A DNA stretch of 64,000 bases. Source: Sphingomonas carotinifaciens (GTDB lineage: Bacteria; Pseudomonadota; Alphaproteobacteria; Sphingomonadales; Sphingomonadaceae). The notes under the pieces were generated by a model. The model had not been told where the DNA came from, ran no database searches, and saw only the letters and a program-made list of their open reading frames with translations. This document shows positions 35,874-44,436 of this stretch, piece after piece; position 1 is the first letter of the stretch, and every line of letters starts with the position of its first letter. The stretch covers positions 186,001 through 250,000 of the forward strand of contig NZ_WSUT01000001.1 of assembly GCF_009789535.1 (NCBI RefSeq), read 5' to 3'. A program made the translations under genes and the position numbers.

Positions 35874-35955
35874 CATAACCTGCATCTGCATCTTGGAAAA
35901 CTTTCGGGGCCGTTCGCGCGTTGGGGCGCGGCAGGACCAAAGGAGAACCGGGCCG

Positions 35956-36207
35956 ATGACCGATACCGCCACCCCGAGCGCCACCCCCACCGCCACCACC
36001 GTGCGCCGCCGCGAGATCGCCACCGAACATCTGTTGTTCAAGCTGATGGAATATGTCGAGGACAAGCATCCCGGGCTGCTCGACTTTCTGGAAAACGGCC
36101 TCGACCATCTCGGCGACCCGGCCGCGGGCGAGGACAAGGATGACGAACAGGTGCGCGAGATCGCGCGCCGCATGATCGTCGGCGCCCGGCGCGAAGGAAC
36201 GGCCTAG
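35956..36207 (+). CDS. Small hypothetical protein
   Basis: 83 residues from ATG 35956 (AGGAGA 9 bases upstream). A Thr/Ala/Pro-rich N-terminus is followed by a helical acidic region (TEHLLFKLMEYVEDKHPGLLDFL) and EQVREIARRMIVGARREG. No family recognised; the good ribosome-binding site supports a real gene. Confidence 0.6.
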   Translation: MTDTATPSATPTATTVRRREIATEHLLFKLMEYVEDKHPGLLDFLENGLDHLGDPAAGEDKDDEQVREIARRMIVGARREGTA

Positions 36208-36232
36208 AGCAAGATTCGGGGCGCTGCACTTC

Positions 36233-36421
36233 GTGGGCTTTCTTGGCGACGAATATGCCCGCGCGGTGCGCATCTTCGGTCCGCCGGATTTCATCCATAT
36301 TGGCTGGGATCGCTGGGCAAAGATGGAAATCATGCCGGGCGACGTCGCGATCTTCGCGACCGGAGAGGCAGAGGACCATCCGTCGGATCACAGCTTTCCC
36401 GATATTTGCGAACTTCCATGA
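36233..36421 (+). CDS. Small hypothetical protein (IFGPPDFIH-W type)
   Basis: 62 residues from GTG 36233. The frame stays open upstream without an ATG and reads ALHFVGFLGDEYARAVRIFG, so the true start may be an unusual codon. The core (RIFGPPDFIHIGWDRWAKME, MPGDVAIFATGE) looks like a conserved family. The function is unknown to me. Confidence 0.5.
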   Translation: MGFLGDEYARAVRIFGPPDFIHIGWDRWAKMEIMPGDVAIFATGEAEDHPSDHSFPDICELP

Positions 36422-36434
36422 AAGATCTTGAGTG

Positions 36435-37715
36435 ATGAAAGCCGCCGACGTTTTCCACACGCTGGACATTACGCTGAAGCCCGACCCCTCGCGCACGGTG
36501 ATCCGGCCGTTCAGCTTCAACTATCCCGATGCGTTCAGCAATGGGCGACCGACACGGGCGGAGGCGGTGGCCGCGCGGCTGATGGCGCTGGACCCGGCGA
36601 TGCGCCAGCGTATCCTGGATCTGCTGCACCATGCGATGCGCACCCGGCATCGCAACGTCGATCAGGTGTTTCTGCGCCGGTTCGAGGAGGTGAAGGATCA
36701 ACTGGGCGTGACGGTGGAGGCGAGTTGCGACCGGTTGCTGATCGGCGCCTATTTCAGCCAGGAATATGCGTTCGAAAGCGCCGCGCTGTTCAACCCGTCG
36801 ATCGTGCCGGTTCCCGATCAGGACCCGGATGATGACAATATCGCCTTCATCCTCTCGTTGCGGGGGGTGGGCGAGGGGCACGTCTCGTCCGTAACCTTCC
36901 GGTCGGGTAGCTGGGACGGGGGCAACGGGCTGGTGATCGATCCGCCGAGTTCGCAGGGCGTACCCCCGCGCGTGGAAAAGGGCGACGATGACGGCTGGGT
37001 GCGGCTGTGTTCCGAGGAAAGCCAGGACATATCCGAAACGGTGATCTTCCCGATCCTGCCCAGCCAGCGGCAGGGCGTGGAGGATTTGCGCATGGTGCAT
37101 TTCACCGATCACGATGGCACGCAGAGCATCATCGGCACCTATACCGCATTCGACGGGCGCGAGGCGCGGGCCGAGCTGATCCGCGGCATTGACCTGCGCA
37201 CCTACGAGATGCGGCCGCTGGCCGGGGCGATGGCGGCGTACAAGGGCATGGCGCTGTTCCCCCGCCGGGTGGATGGCCGTTTCGTGATGCTGGGCCGGCA
37301 GGACAATGAGAATATCTGGCTGCTCCGGTCCGACGACCTGCATTGCTGGGAAACCGGCGAGATCATCATGCGTCCCAAATACCCCTGGGAATTCGTGCAG
37401 ATGGGCAATTGCGGGTCGCCCATCGAGATCGACGAGGGCTGGCTGGTGTTTACCCACGGGGTAGGGCTGGTGCGCGGATATTGCGTGGGCGCCTGCCTCC
37501 TGGACAAGGACGATCCGTCCAAGGTGCTGGCGCGCACGCCCTCGCCGCTGCTGTTTCCCAGTGCGGAACAGCGTGGCGGCTATGTTCCCAACGTCACCTA
37601 TAGTTGCGGCGCGCTGCTCCATAAGCGCCGGGTGCTGCTGCCCTACGCCATTGGCGATGAATTCAGCGCCTTTGCCGTGGGCAGCGTCGACGACCTGTTG
37701 AGCGTGATGGTGTAA
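36435..37715 (+). CDS. GH130-like glycosidase/phosphorylase
   Basis: 426 residues from ATG 36435. Five-bladed propeller motifs of GH130: SAALFNPSIVPVPDQ, YTAFDGREARAELIRG, KGMALFPRRVDGRFVML, MGNCGSPIEIDEGWLVFTHGVG and the C-terminal VPNVTYSCGALL. GH130 enzymes act on beta-mannosides (phosphorylases or beta-1,2-mannosidases). There is no signal peptide, so it is cytoplasmic. No transport or mannan gene lies nearby. A ~110-residue N-terminal helical extension precedes the propeller. Confidence 0.8.
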   Translation: MKAADVFHTLDITLKPDPSRTVIRPFSFNYPDAFSNGRPTRAEAVAARLMALDPAMRQRILDLLHHAMRTRHRNVDQVFLRRFEEVKDQLGVTVEASCDRLLIGAYFSQEYAFESAALFNPSIVPVPDQDPDDDNIAFILSLRGVGEGHVSSVTFRSGSWDGGNGLVIDPPSSQGVPPRVEKGDDDGWVRLCSEESQDISETVIFPILPSQRQGVEDLRMVHFTDHDGTQSIIGTYTAFDGREARAELIRGIDLRTYEMRPLAGAMAAYKGMALFPRRVDGRFVMLGRQDNENIWLLRSDDLHCWETGEIIMRPKYPWEFVQMGNCGSPIEIDEGWLVFTHGVGLVRGYCVGACLLDKDDPSKVLARTPSPLLFPSAEQRGGYVPNVTYSCGALLHKRRVLLPYAIGDEFSAFAVGSVDDLLSVMV

Positions 37716-37721
37716 GGCGGC

Positions 37722-38234
37722 TCAGCCGGCCGGGGGCGGCACCGGCGCTTCGCGGTCGCCGGGCGCGCCCTCCCGATCCTCGTCGCGAGCGGGGCCGGGG
37801 CGATGACCGGGCCCTTCCTTCGGGTGACCATGGCCGGGGCGTGGCCCCACCTGTTCCACCGTGCCATTGGCGGACACCAGATAGGCGGCACGGAGCTGGC
37901 CATCGTCGAAGCGCCCCTGAACGGAGATCGTCTGCCCCGCGACGGGCGGGTGATCGGGACGGCCGGCATCGACCATCGCCCGGCCGCTGCCGTCGGCCAT
38001 GACGAAACGGTCGCCATAGACCTCCGCCACCCGGCCCCTGATCGTCACGATCCCCTGCGAGGTCGCCAGTCGGGCGATCGGTGTGACGACGGTGGGTGCC
38101 ATCTGGATCGCCGGGTGGGACAGGGCAGCGCCGCCAGCACCACCCGCCGCGGCGCCGATGCCAAGCAGCGCCACCGCCAGCACCGCCCGTCCGCCCGCCG
38201 ACATCCGCGTGATCCGATCGTTCAACTTGCCCAT
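37722..38234 (-). CDS. Membrane-anchored OB-fold protein
   Basis: 170 residues. A single N-terminal membrane helix (~18-42, AVLAVALLGIGAAAGGAGGA), an OB-like domain (~65-130: GIVTIRGRVAEVYGDRFVMA, VAGQTISVQGRFDDGQLRAA), then a Gly/Pro/His-rich tail. Probably anchored facing the periplasm. Divergent from the two-component genes and sharing their promoter region, it may be a target of that system. Confidence 0.65.
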   Translation of the reverse strand: MGKLNDRITRMSAGGRAVLAVALLGIGAAAGGAGGAALSHPAIQMAPTVVTPIARLATSQGIVTIRGRVAEVYGDRFVMADGSGRAMVDAGRPDHPPVAGQTISVQGRFDDGQLRAAYLVSANGTVEQVGPRPGHGHPKEGPGHRPGPARDEDREGAPGDREAPVPPPAG

Positions 38235-38292
38235 GACATGATCCTTTGCCTTGTTGTCGACCGGCAGATAGCGCCGCGCGGTGGGCGCTTCG

Positions 38293-38321
38293 CTGAACCC
38301 CGCGGTTCAGTTTCGGTTTAG
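38293..38321. promoter_or_regulatory. Probable response-regulator box (GGTTYAG repeats)
   Basis: CTGAACC (38293-38299) and GGTTCAG (38304-38310) form a 7 bp inverted repeat, and GGTTTAG (38315-38321) repeats the half-site 11 bp later, the spacing typical of OmpR/PhoB regulators. It lies between the OB-fold gene and the regulator gene, 24 bp before the latter. Confidence 0.5.
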
Positions 38322-38344
38322 CCTGAGGGGGTAGCGAACGCGCG

Positions 38345-39013
38345 ATGCGCATCCTGTTGGTAGAAGACGACGCCGATCTGGGCCCCGCCATCGCCAAGGC
38401 GCTGCGGTCGGAGAACTGCGTCGTGGACCTAGTCACCGACGGCATCGATGCCGAGCATCTGGGCGATACCGAGAGCTATGACGCCGCCGTGCTGGACCTG
38501 GGGCTGCCGCGGCGCGACGGGGTATCGGTGCTGCGCGCCTGGCGGGAGGCGGGCCATGGGTTGCCCGTCCTGATCCTGACCGCGCGTGACGGCTGGTCCG
38601 ACAAGGTGGCGGGGTTCAAGGCGGGCGCAGACGATTTCCTGACCAAGCCGTTTCGTATCGAGGAGCTGATGATGCGGCTGCGCGCGATCGTCCGGCGTGC
38701 GGCCGGGCATGCGGCGACGACCATCACCTGTGGGCCGCTCAGCTATGACAGCCAGAGCGGCCGGTTCGAGCGGGACGGCTTTCCGCTTCGGCTGACCGGT
38801 CTGGAGTGGCGGGTGTTGTCGACGCTGATGTTGTCGAAGGACACGGTGATCGAGCGGGGGGCGCTGATCGAGCGGGTGTATGAGATGAACGCCGAGGGCG
38901 ATTCCAACAGCCTGGAGGTGATCATCGGGCGGTTGCGGCGCAAGGTGGGGGCAGAGCTGATCGAGACGGTGAGGGGGCGGGGGTACCGGCTGACGGCGGA
39001 GGGGCGGCGGTGA
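38345..39013 (+). CDS. OmpR/PhoB-family response regulator (QseB/PmrA-like)
   Basis: 222 residues. Receiver domain (1-115): acidic pocket EDD (7-9), phospho-acceptor Asp51 in AVLDLGLP, TARD and KPF (Lys near 102). C-terminal winged helix (~130-220: LTGLEWRVLSTLML, NSLEVIIGRLRRKV, IETVRGRGYRL). It overlaps the kinase start (GTGA). A repeat of GGTTYAG half-sites upstream suggests autoregulation. Confidence 0.93.
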   Translation: MRILLVEDDADLGPAIAKALRSENCVVDLVTDGIDAEHLGDTESYDAAVLDLGLPRRDGVSVLRAWREAGHGLPVLILTARDGWSDKVAGFKAGADDFLTKPFRIEELMMRLRAIVRRAAGHAATTITCGPLSYDSQSGRFERDGFPLRLTGLEWRVLSTLMLSKDTVIERGALIERVYEMNAEGDSNSLEVIIGRLRRKVGAELIETVRGRGYRLTAEGRR

Positions 39014-40308
39014 GGGCGTGGCCGCGATCGATCCGGGGGCGGATGCTGGCGCTGTCGGTGGTGGCGGGGATGGTGGCGCTGGTCCTGGCGGCGGTGGCGA
39101 CGACGGGCATATTGACGCGGGTGGTGACCGACGGGATCGACCGGCGGCTGGATGCGCAGATCGCCCTGCTGGCGAGCAGCGTGACAGCCGATGGGCGCTT
39201 CGATGCGGCGCGGCTGGCGGCGGTGCGCCCGGCGCTGGAGGCGGGGCCGGGCTGGGACTGGCGGATCGCGGGGCCGGGCGGGGTAGCGGCCAGCGACACC
39301 TTCCTGCTGGCGCCCGACGAAGGGCCCGTGCGCCATCACGACCGGCCGCGTACCCGGCGCGGGCGGGGGCCGGACGGGGCGCCGCTGCACGCGCGCGAGG
39401 TGGTGCTGGCGACCGGCGGCGGGCGCGTCGTGCTGAGCGCGGCGGCACCGCGCGGGATCGTCGAGCGACCCATTCGCGATGCGGTGACGCCGCTGCTGAC
39501 GCTGCTCGCCGTGTTGATCGCGCTGCTCGCCGTCGCCGCGGTCGTCCAGGTCTTTTACGGCCTGCGACCGCTGCGCGCGATCGAGCGCGCGATCGTCGCG
39601 GTTCGCGACGGGCGTGCCGATGCGGTGCCGGAGGATCAGCCCGCCGAACTGCGTCCCCTGGCGGAGGAATTGAATGCGCTGGTCCGCGCCAACGGTGCCG
39701 CGCTGGCCGCCGCGCGGCAGTCGGCGGCCAATCTGGCGCATGCGCTCAAGACCCCGGTGGCCGCACTCGCGCTGGAGCTGCGCGACGATCCGCCGCGCGC
39801 GCATCTGGTCGACCGGATCGATGCCACGTTGCGCCATCATCTGGCGCGCGCGCGCGACCGGGTGGTGGGGCGACGCCCCGATACCGACATCGCCGAGGCG
39901 GCCGGGGCGCTGGCCGCCACCTTGCGCAAGTTGAGCGGCGGGCGCGTCGCCATCGACACCGCCATTGCACCCGGCCTTCACGCCGCGATCGAGCCGGGGG
40001 ATTTCGACGAGCTGCTCGGCAACCTGCTCGACAATGCGGTGCGCCATGCGGCCGGGCGCGTGGACGTGAGGGGGCAGGCGATCGCGGGCGGGGTCCGCCT
40101 CTGCGTGGAGGATGACGGGCCGGGCATCGCTCCGGACGCACGGGAACGCGCGCTGGCGCCCGGCGTGCGGCTGGACGAACGTGGCGAGGGGCATGGCTTC
40201 GGCCTGGCGATCGTGCGCGAGTTGAGCGAGCTGTATGGCGGGCGCCTGGAGCTTGCCACGGGTGCCGCCGGTGGCTTGCTGGTCACGGTGATCCTGCCGC
40301 GCGGATAG
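39010..40308 (+). CDS. Sensor histidine kinase of the two-component pair
   Basis: 432 residues from GTG 39010. Two membrane helices (~12-35 and ~162-185) enclose a periplasmic sensor segment rich in His/Arg/Asp (DEGPVRHHDRPRTRRGRGPD). HAMP-like linker, phospho-acceptor His near 243 in NLAHALKTPVAAL, then ATPase boxes NLLDNAVRHA, VEDDGPGIAP and GEGHGFGLAIVREL. Co-transcribed with the regulator. The His-rich periplasmic patch could sense a metal (guess). Confidence 0.92.
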   Translation: MRAWPRSIRGRMLALSVVAGMVALVLAAVATTGILTRVVTDGIDRRLDAQIALLASSVTADGRFDAARLAAVRPALEAGPGWDWRIAGPGGVAASDTFLLAPDEGPVRHHDRPRTRRGRGPDGAPLHAREVVLATGGGRVVLSAAAPRGIVERPIRDAVTPLLTLLAVLIALLAVAAVVQVFYGLRPLRAIERAIVAVRDGRADAVPEDQPAELRPLAEELNALVRANGAALAAARQSAANLAHALKTPVAALALELRDDPPRAHLVDRIDATLRHHLARARDRVVGRRPDTDIAEAAGALAATLRKLSGGRVAIDTAIAPGLHAAIEPGDFDELLGNLLDNAVRHAAGRVDVRGQAIAGGVRLCVEDDGPGIAPDARERALAPGVRLDERGEGHGFGLAIVRELSELYGGRLELATGAAGGLLVTVILPRG

Positions 40309-40312
40309 GGCG

Positions 40313-40825
40313 TCAGCCGTCCCGCCACGCGGCCATGGCCGCGCGATACGCTGCCTCCGCGCGGGCGCGGGATTTTTCCAGCCGGGCGGCGGTGCGCTCA
40401 TGCTCGCGGTCCAGTTCGCGACGCTCGCGCCGGATCGCCGCCTCGCGTGCCTCCACCGCCGCACGCGCCGCCGCATAGGCCTGTTCGGCGTCCTCCAGCG
40501 CGGCCTCGGCTGCGTTCAGGGATTTGCGCGACGGGCGCGGCGGGGTTTTTCGGGCCGGCGTGGCAGATGGTGTAGGCCGGGGCTTCGAGGCGGGAAGGGC
40601 GGCAAGGTGATCGGCGATCGACCCACGCGCCTTGCGCACGACCTCGCCGGGACGGGCCAGCGGTTCGGCGGTCAGGGCGGGATCGGTCACCACCTCCGCG
40701 GCGCCGCGCGCGAACAGATTGACGTCCGCCCCCCAGGCGGTCAGGGCCGCCTTCTGGCTGGGCGCGGCGACATAGGCGTCGTGAAATCCGATCGGCGTCC
40801 GGAAGACCTTCAGCTTGGCAGGCAT
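40313..40825 (-). CDS. Coiled-coil hypothetical protein (TolA-like annotation class)
   Basis: 170 residues from ATG 40825. The N-terminal ~55 residues (LKVFRTPIGFHDAYVAAPSQ, LTAWGADVNLFARGAA) form a small conserved-looking domain, then a Pro/Ala/Lys linker and a long charged coiled coil (AEAALEDAEQAYAAARAAVE, RRERRELDREHERTAARLEK). Such proteins are often labelled TolA-like, but no TolA domain is visible. It starts close to and divergent from the GGDEF-EAL gene. Confidence 0.6.
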   Translation of the reverse strand: MPAKLKVFRTPIGFHDAYVAAPSQKAALTAWGADVNLFARGAAEVVTDPALTAEPLARPGEVVRKARGSIADHLAALPASKPRPTPSATPARKTPPRPSRKSLNAAEAALEDAEQAYAAARAAVEAREAAIRRERRELDREHERTAARLEKSRARAEAAYRAAMAAWRDG

Positions 40826-40912
40826 GACCGGTAAACGCCCGAACCCGGCGATCGGCGACAAGGCGCTATGGTTGTTGTGTAAAAGCCGATAGTTGGCGCG
40901 TGGGAGATGGGT

Positions 40913-42847
40913 ATGACGCGCTTGATCGATCGGCTGAGGCAAGTTCGGCATTCCGACGAACGGATCACCGCACAGGTGCGTGCGGTGCTCGTGGAATCGC
41001 TGTACGCCTCTCCGCAATCGCTTATCATCGGCGCGTTGACCAGCAGCGCGATCGCGGCCGTCGTCGGCTGGTATAGCGGCGATGCCTGGCTGATCTGGTG
41101 CGGGCTGTTGATCGGTCTGGTCGGTCTGGTGCGGATCGGCGATGCGGTGCGGCTGTACCGGCACGAACGACGCGGCGCGGCATCGGTCCGGCGACAGGAA
41201 CGCGGCTATCGGTTGGGGGCGCTGAGTTATTCGGGGCTTCTCGGGCTGTTCGGGCTGTTGACCCTGACCCGCACCGACCACGGCGTGCTGCAACTGCTCT
41301 CCGTGACCACCGCGATCGGCTATGCCGCGGGGATCGCCGGGCGTAATGCCGGGCGGCCGTTGATCGCGCTGGCGCAGCTGTGCTGTGCGTCGCTGCCGCT
41401 GGTGGTCGGGCTGCTGATCGCGCTGCAGCCGCTCAAGGCCGTTCTGGCGGTCGTCATCCTGCTGTTCGTGGTGGCGATGATGGACATCACGCTGCAAACC
41501 TATCGTGCGATCCTGAAGGCGACGACGGTGTCGGCCGAGAACGCGGCGCTGGCCGAGCATCATGCGCTGCTGGCGCGGCGCGACGACCTGACCGGCGTGT
41601 CCAATCGCACCGATTTTCGGGAACGGTTCGAGGCGCGGTTGCGGCATTTGCCCGTGGCGGGCGGCAAGCTGGTGCTGTTGTGGCTGGATCTGGACCGGTT
41701 CAAGGAGGTGAACGACAGTTTCGGGCATCTGGCGGGCAATGCCCTGCTGGTCGCGGTGGCCAAGCGCCTGAAGGATGCGTTCGGCGACAGCGGCATCGTC
41801 GCGCGCCTGGGCGGGGACGAGTTCGCGATCATCTGTTCCACCCCGAACGGCAAAGGCGCGGCCGAGATCGGGCGGACCATGCTGCAACTGGTGAAGCAGC
41901 CGGTGCTGCACGGCGGCCATACGCTGCGCACCACCGCGTCGATCGGCGTCGCCATCGCTCCGGAAAACGGCGGCGACGCCGATACCCTGCTGAAGAACGC
42001 CGACCTGGCGCTGTACCGCGCCAAGGAGGGCGGGCGGGGGCAGTTGTTCTTCTACGAACCGGTCATGGACGAGAAGATCGAGCGGCGCCGGCAGCTTGGC
42101 GCCGAGCTGCACGGGGCGCTGGAGCGCGGCGAGTTCCACCTGATGTTCCAGCCGATCTTCGATCTGGGCAGCGGACGGGTCCGTTCGTGCGAAACGCTGC
42201 TGCGCTGGACCAATCGCCGATACGGAGCGGTGTCCCCGGCCGAGTTCATTCCGGTCGCGGAGGACAATGGCCAGATCGTGGCGATCGGCACCTGGGTGTT
42301 GCACGAGGCGTGCCGCGCGGCGAAAAGCTGGCCGGACGAGGTCACGATCGCGGTCAACCTGTCGCCGATCCAGTTGCGCTCCACCAATCTGGCGCGGGTC
42401 ATCACCGATGCGCTGGATGCCACCGGCCTGCCACCGGAGCGGTTGACGCTGGAGGTGACCGAATCCGTGCTGCTCGACGATGTCGATGCCTCGCTGGCCG
42501 CGCTGGAGGCACTGAACCAGATCAAGGTCTGCACGACGCTGGACGATTTCGGTACCGGCTATTCCTCGCTCAGCTACCTGACCCAGTTCCCGTTCCAGAC
42601 GCTGAAGATCGACCGGTCGTTCATCACCGACCTGGAGCGGAGCCCCGCGTCGATCGCGATCGTGCAGACCGTGGTCGATCTGGCGGCCAAGCTGGGCATG
42701 CGCACCATCGCCGAGGGGGTGGAGACGCAGGCGCAGATGGATCAGCTGCGCCGCACGCGTTGCGACGCGGTACAGGGTTTCCTGCTGGCGGAGCCGATGC
42801 CGGCGAACATGGTGGAGGCCATGTTCGCCGGTGACAACCCGAGCTAG
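40913..42847 (+). CDS. Membrane GGDEF-EAL protein (bifunctional c-di-GMP enzyme)
   Basis: 644 residues. Start: GGGAG lies 6 bases before ATG 40913 but abuts the ATG at 40907. About six membrane helices (residues ~30-195) form the sensor. The GGDEF domain (~220-375) has intact RLGGDEFAI and LLWLDLDRFKEVNDSFGH. The EAL domain (~385-640) has CETLLRW, VNLSPIQL, EVTES, TLDDFGTGYSS, LKIDRSF, AEGVET and the VQGFLLAEPM Gln. Both activities are possible. Convergent with the RpfF homologue, sharing its terminator. Confidence 0.9.
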   Translation: MTRLIDRLRQVRHSDERITAQVRAVLVESLYASPQSLIIGALTSSAIAAVVGWYSGDAWLIWCGLLIGLVGLVRIGDAVRLYRHERRGAASVRRQERGYRLGALSYSGLLGLFGLLTLTRTDHGVLQLLSVTTAIGYAAGIAGRNAGRPLIALAQLCCASLPLVVGLLIALQPLKAVLAVVILLFVVAMMDITLQTYRAILKATTVSAENAALAEHHALLARRDDLTGVSNRTDFRERFEARLRHLPVAGGKLVLLWLDLDRFKEVNDSFGHLAGNALLVAVAKRLKDAFGDSGIVARLGGDEFAIICSTPNGKGAAEIGRTMLQLVKQPVLHGGHTLRTTASIGVAIAPENGGDADTLLKNADLALYRAKEGGRGQLFFYEPVMDEKIERRRQLGAELHGALERGEFHLMFQPIFDLGSGRVRSCETLLRWTNRRYGAVSPAEFIPVAEDNGQIVAIGTWVLHEACRAAKSWPDEVTIAVNLSPIQLRSTNLARVITDALDATGLPPERLTLEVTESVLLDDVDASLAALEALNQIKVCTTLDDFGTGYSSLSYLTQFPFQTLKIDRSFITDLERSPASIAIVQTVVDLAAKLGMRTIAEGVETQAQMDQLRRTRCDAVQGFLLAEPMPANMVEAMFAGDNPS

Positions 42848-42870
42848 TCGGGAGGTCGAGCTAGTGGATC

Positions 42871-42891
42871 GGCCGGATCATCCGGCCTTTT
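42871..42891. terminator. Bidirectional terminator between GGDEF-EAL and rpfF-like genes
   Basis: GGCCGG-ATCAT-CCGGCC followed by TTTT (42888-42891) on the plus strand. The stem overlaps the stop codon of the minus-strand RpfF-like gene. Confidence 0.6.
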
Positions 42892-43771
42892 CCAGCAGGC
42901 GGGTCTGTGCGCCGATCAGGCGGCGCATCAGTTTCAGGTCGCCTTCGCTCAGGCGCAGGGCGGCATCGGCCCACAGGTCGACCACCGCCTCAAGCTCGGC
43001 CAGGGTCAGCGGATTGACCGCGCGCGACGCTTCATAGATCGCGCAGTGCGCGCTGTGGCGCCGGCGATTGTGGCGGATATAGTCCTCCACGACGCGCCGT
43101 CCCTCGCCGGGCTCCGCAAGGCCGTGGACGAGGCCCATGTCGTACAGCTCCTCCGCGCTGTAGGTGCGACCGCTGAGGATCATCTGTTCGGCGCGCGCCG
43201 CGCCCAGCCGGCGCGACAAGAAGCAGTGCGCCCCCATGCCGGGGAACAGCCCGAACAGCGTTTCGGGCAGGCCGAAACTGGCGCCCCGTTCGGCGATGAC
43301 GACGTTGAACGACAACAGCGCCTCGAACCCGCCGCCCAGCGCATCGCCCTGGACCAGCCCGATGGTGACGATGGGGCGTTCCAGCCCCAGCATGTTGCGG
43401 TGGAGGATCGCGACGCAGGCCCGGCCATAGCGGACCAGTGCCGCCCGGTCGCCCGCCCGGATATGCTGAGAAAACAGATGGAGATCGCCGCCCAGCGAGA
43501 ATATGCCGGGAAAGCTGGAGCCGAGCACCAGATAGCGGATCCGCATCGCCCCGGTGACGCTGGCGCGGACGATGTCGTCCTGCCAGCGGGCGAATTCACC
43601 GAGCAGGTCGGGATTGAAGCTGGGCCGGGTGCGCGGGCGCATATAGGTCCACAGCGTGTCCAGATCGGGATCATGGCTGACGTCCAGTTGCGCGAGGCGG
43701 AACAGCGGCGCGGGGTCGGCCGCGGGGCGGGTGTGCAGGCCGGCCGCGACGGAGGGATCGTGGATGGTCAT
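42878..43771 (-). CDS. rpfF: Crotonase-fold DSF synthase homologue (RpfF-like)
   Basis: 297 residues from ATG 43771 (GAGGAA 6 bases upstream). A crotonase fold with RpfF hallmarks: FSLGGDLHLFSQHIRAGDRA, IGLVQGDALGGGFEALLSFN and GLPETLFGLFPGMGA. The two catalytic glutamates of RpfF are present at 150 (GGGFE) and 170 (GLPE), 20 residues apart as in the Xanthomonas enzyme. The length also fits (289 aa there). RpfF makes cis-2-enoic acid signals from acyl-ACP. The neighbour is a GGDEF-EAL protein; no RpfC or RpfG is seen. The function is inferred by homology. Confidence 0.82.
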   Translation of the reverse strand: MTIHDPSVAAGLHTRPAADPAPLFRLAQLDVSHDPDLDTLWTYMRPRTRPSFNPDLLGEFARWQDDIVRASVTGAMRIRYLVLGSSFPGIFSLGGDLHLFSQHIRAGDRAALVRYGRACVAILHRNMLGLERPIVTIGLVQGDALGGGFEALLSFNVVIAERGASFGLPETLFGLFPGMGAHCFLSRRLGAARAEQMILSGRTYSAEELYDMGLVHGLAEPGEGRRVVEDYIRHNRRRHSAHCAIYEASRAVNPLTLAELEAVVDLWADAALRLSEGDLKLMRRLIGAQTRLLEKAG

Positions 43772-43911
43772 GGGTTTTCCTCTGGAAGCGCAGCGTGATG
43801 CTGCCGCCTGAGGATAGATCGGCGATGCACTGCGCGGGAATTCGCCTGAACCGCACCAAAGGGGCAAATTGTCCGGGTGACACAGGGGGTTGATACCGGT
43901 AGGCGGCGCAT

Positions 43912-44352
43912 GTGCAGGTCGTCCGGCATCTTCTGGCGCAACGCCGTCTGGCCGTGCTGATCTGCGCGGCGGCGTTGCTGATGAAGCTGCTGATCCCGGC
44001 CGGATATATGATCGGCAGCGATCACGGCCGCCTGTCCATCATCCTGTGTTCCGGTATCGCTGCGCCGGCAGGGGAGGCGGTCGCCGCCATGCCGATGCCG
44101 GCCATGCACGGCGAGATGGCCGATCACCGCGCGCCGGAAAAACACGGAAAGGCGGGCGATCATGGCAGGGCGGAGATGCCATGCGCCTTTTCCGGCCTGT
44201 CGACCGCCAGCCTGGGCGCGGTCGATCCCGTGCAACTCGCCGCGCTTATCGCCTTCGTCATGGCGATCGGGTTGGCGGGGGTGTTGCTGCCCATGCCGGC
44301 GGGGCCCGCCTATCTTCGGCCGCCCTTGCGGGGACCACCGCTTCACCTTTGA
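43912..44352 (+). CDS. DUF2946-family protein with Met/His-rich segment
   Basis: 146 residues from GTG 43912. Hydrophobic N-terminus (RRLAVLICAAALLMKLLIPA), the family block LIPAGYMI ... IILCSG, a Met/His-rich region (AAMPMPAMHGEMADHRAPEK, then HGKAGDHGRAEMPC) and a second membrane helix (~115-132). The Met/His content is of the kind seen in periplasmic copper-binding proteins. It precedes a TonB receptor and a PepSY membrane protein, a common metal-uptake set. Confidence 0.72.
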   Translation: MQVVRHLLAQRRLAVLICAAALLMKLLIPAGYMIGSDHGRLSIILCSGIAAPAGEAVAAMPMPAMHGEMADHRAPEKHGKAGDHGRAEMPCAFSGLSTASLGAVDPVQLAALIAFVMAIGLAGVLLPMPAGPAYLRPPLRGPPLHL

Positions 44353-44436
44353 CCGCTCGCGTTTCGGCCTGGCCGCTGCGCGTGTTCGTTCTGCGGCCCG
44401 GCGGCGTGAGCGTCGGACCGGTCAAAGGCATCGATC

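Noticed and set aside
43890..43904. GATACCGGTA near the RpfF/DUF2946 divergent promoters as a fourth operator
   Set aside because: Matches only the ACCGGT core and one arm base fewer than the three pectin-locus sites; likely chance.
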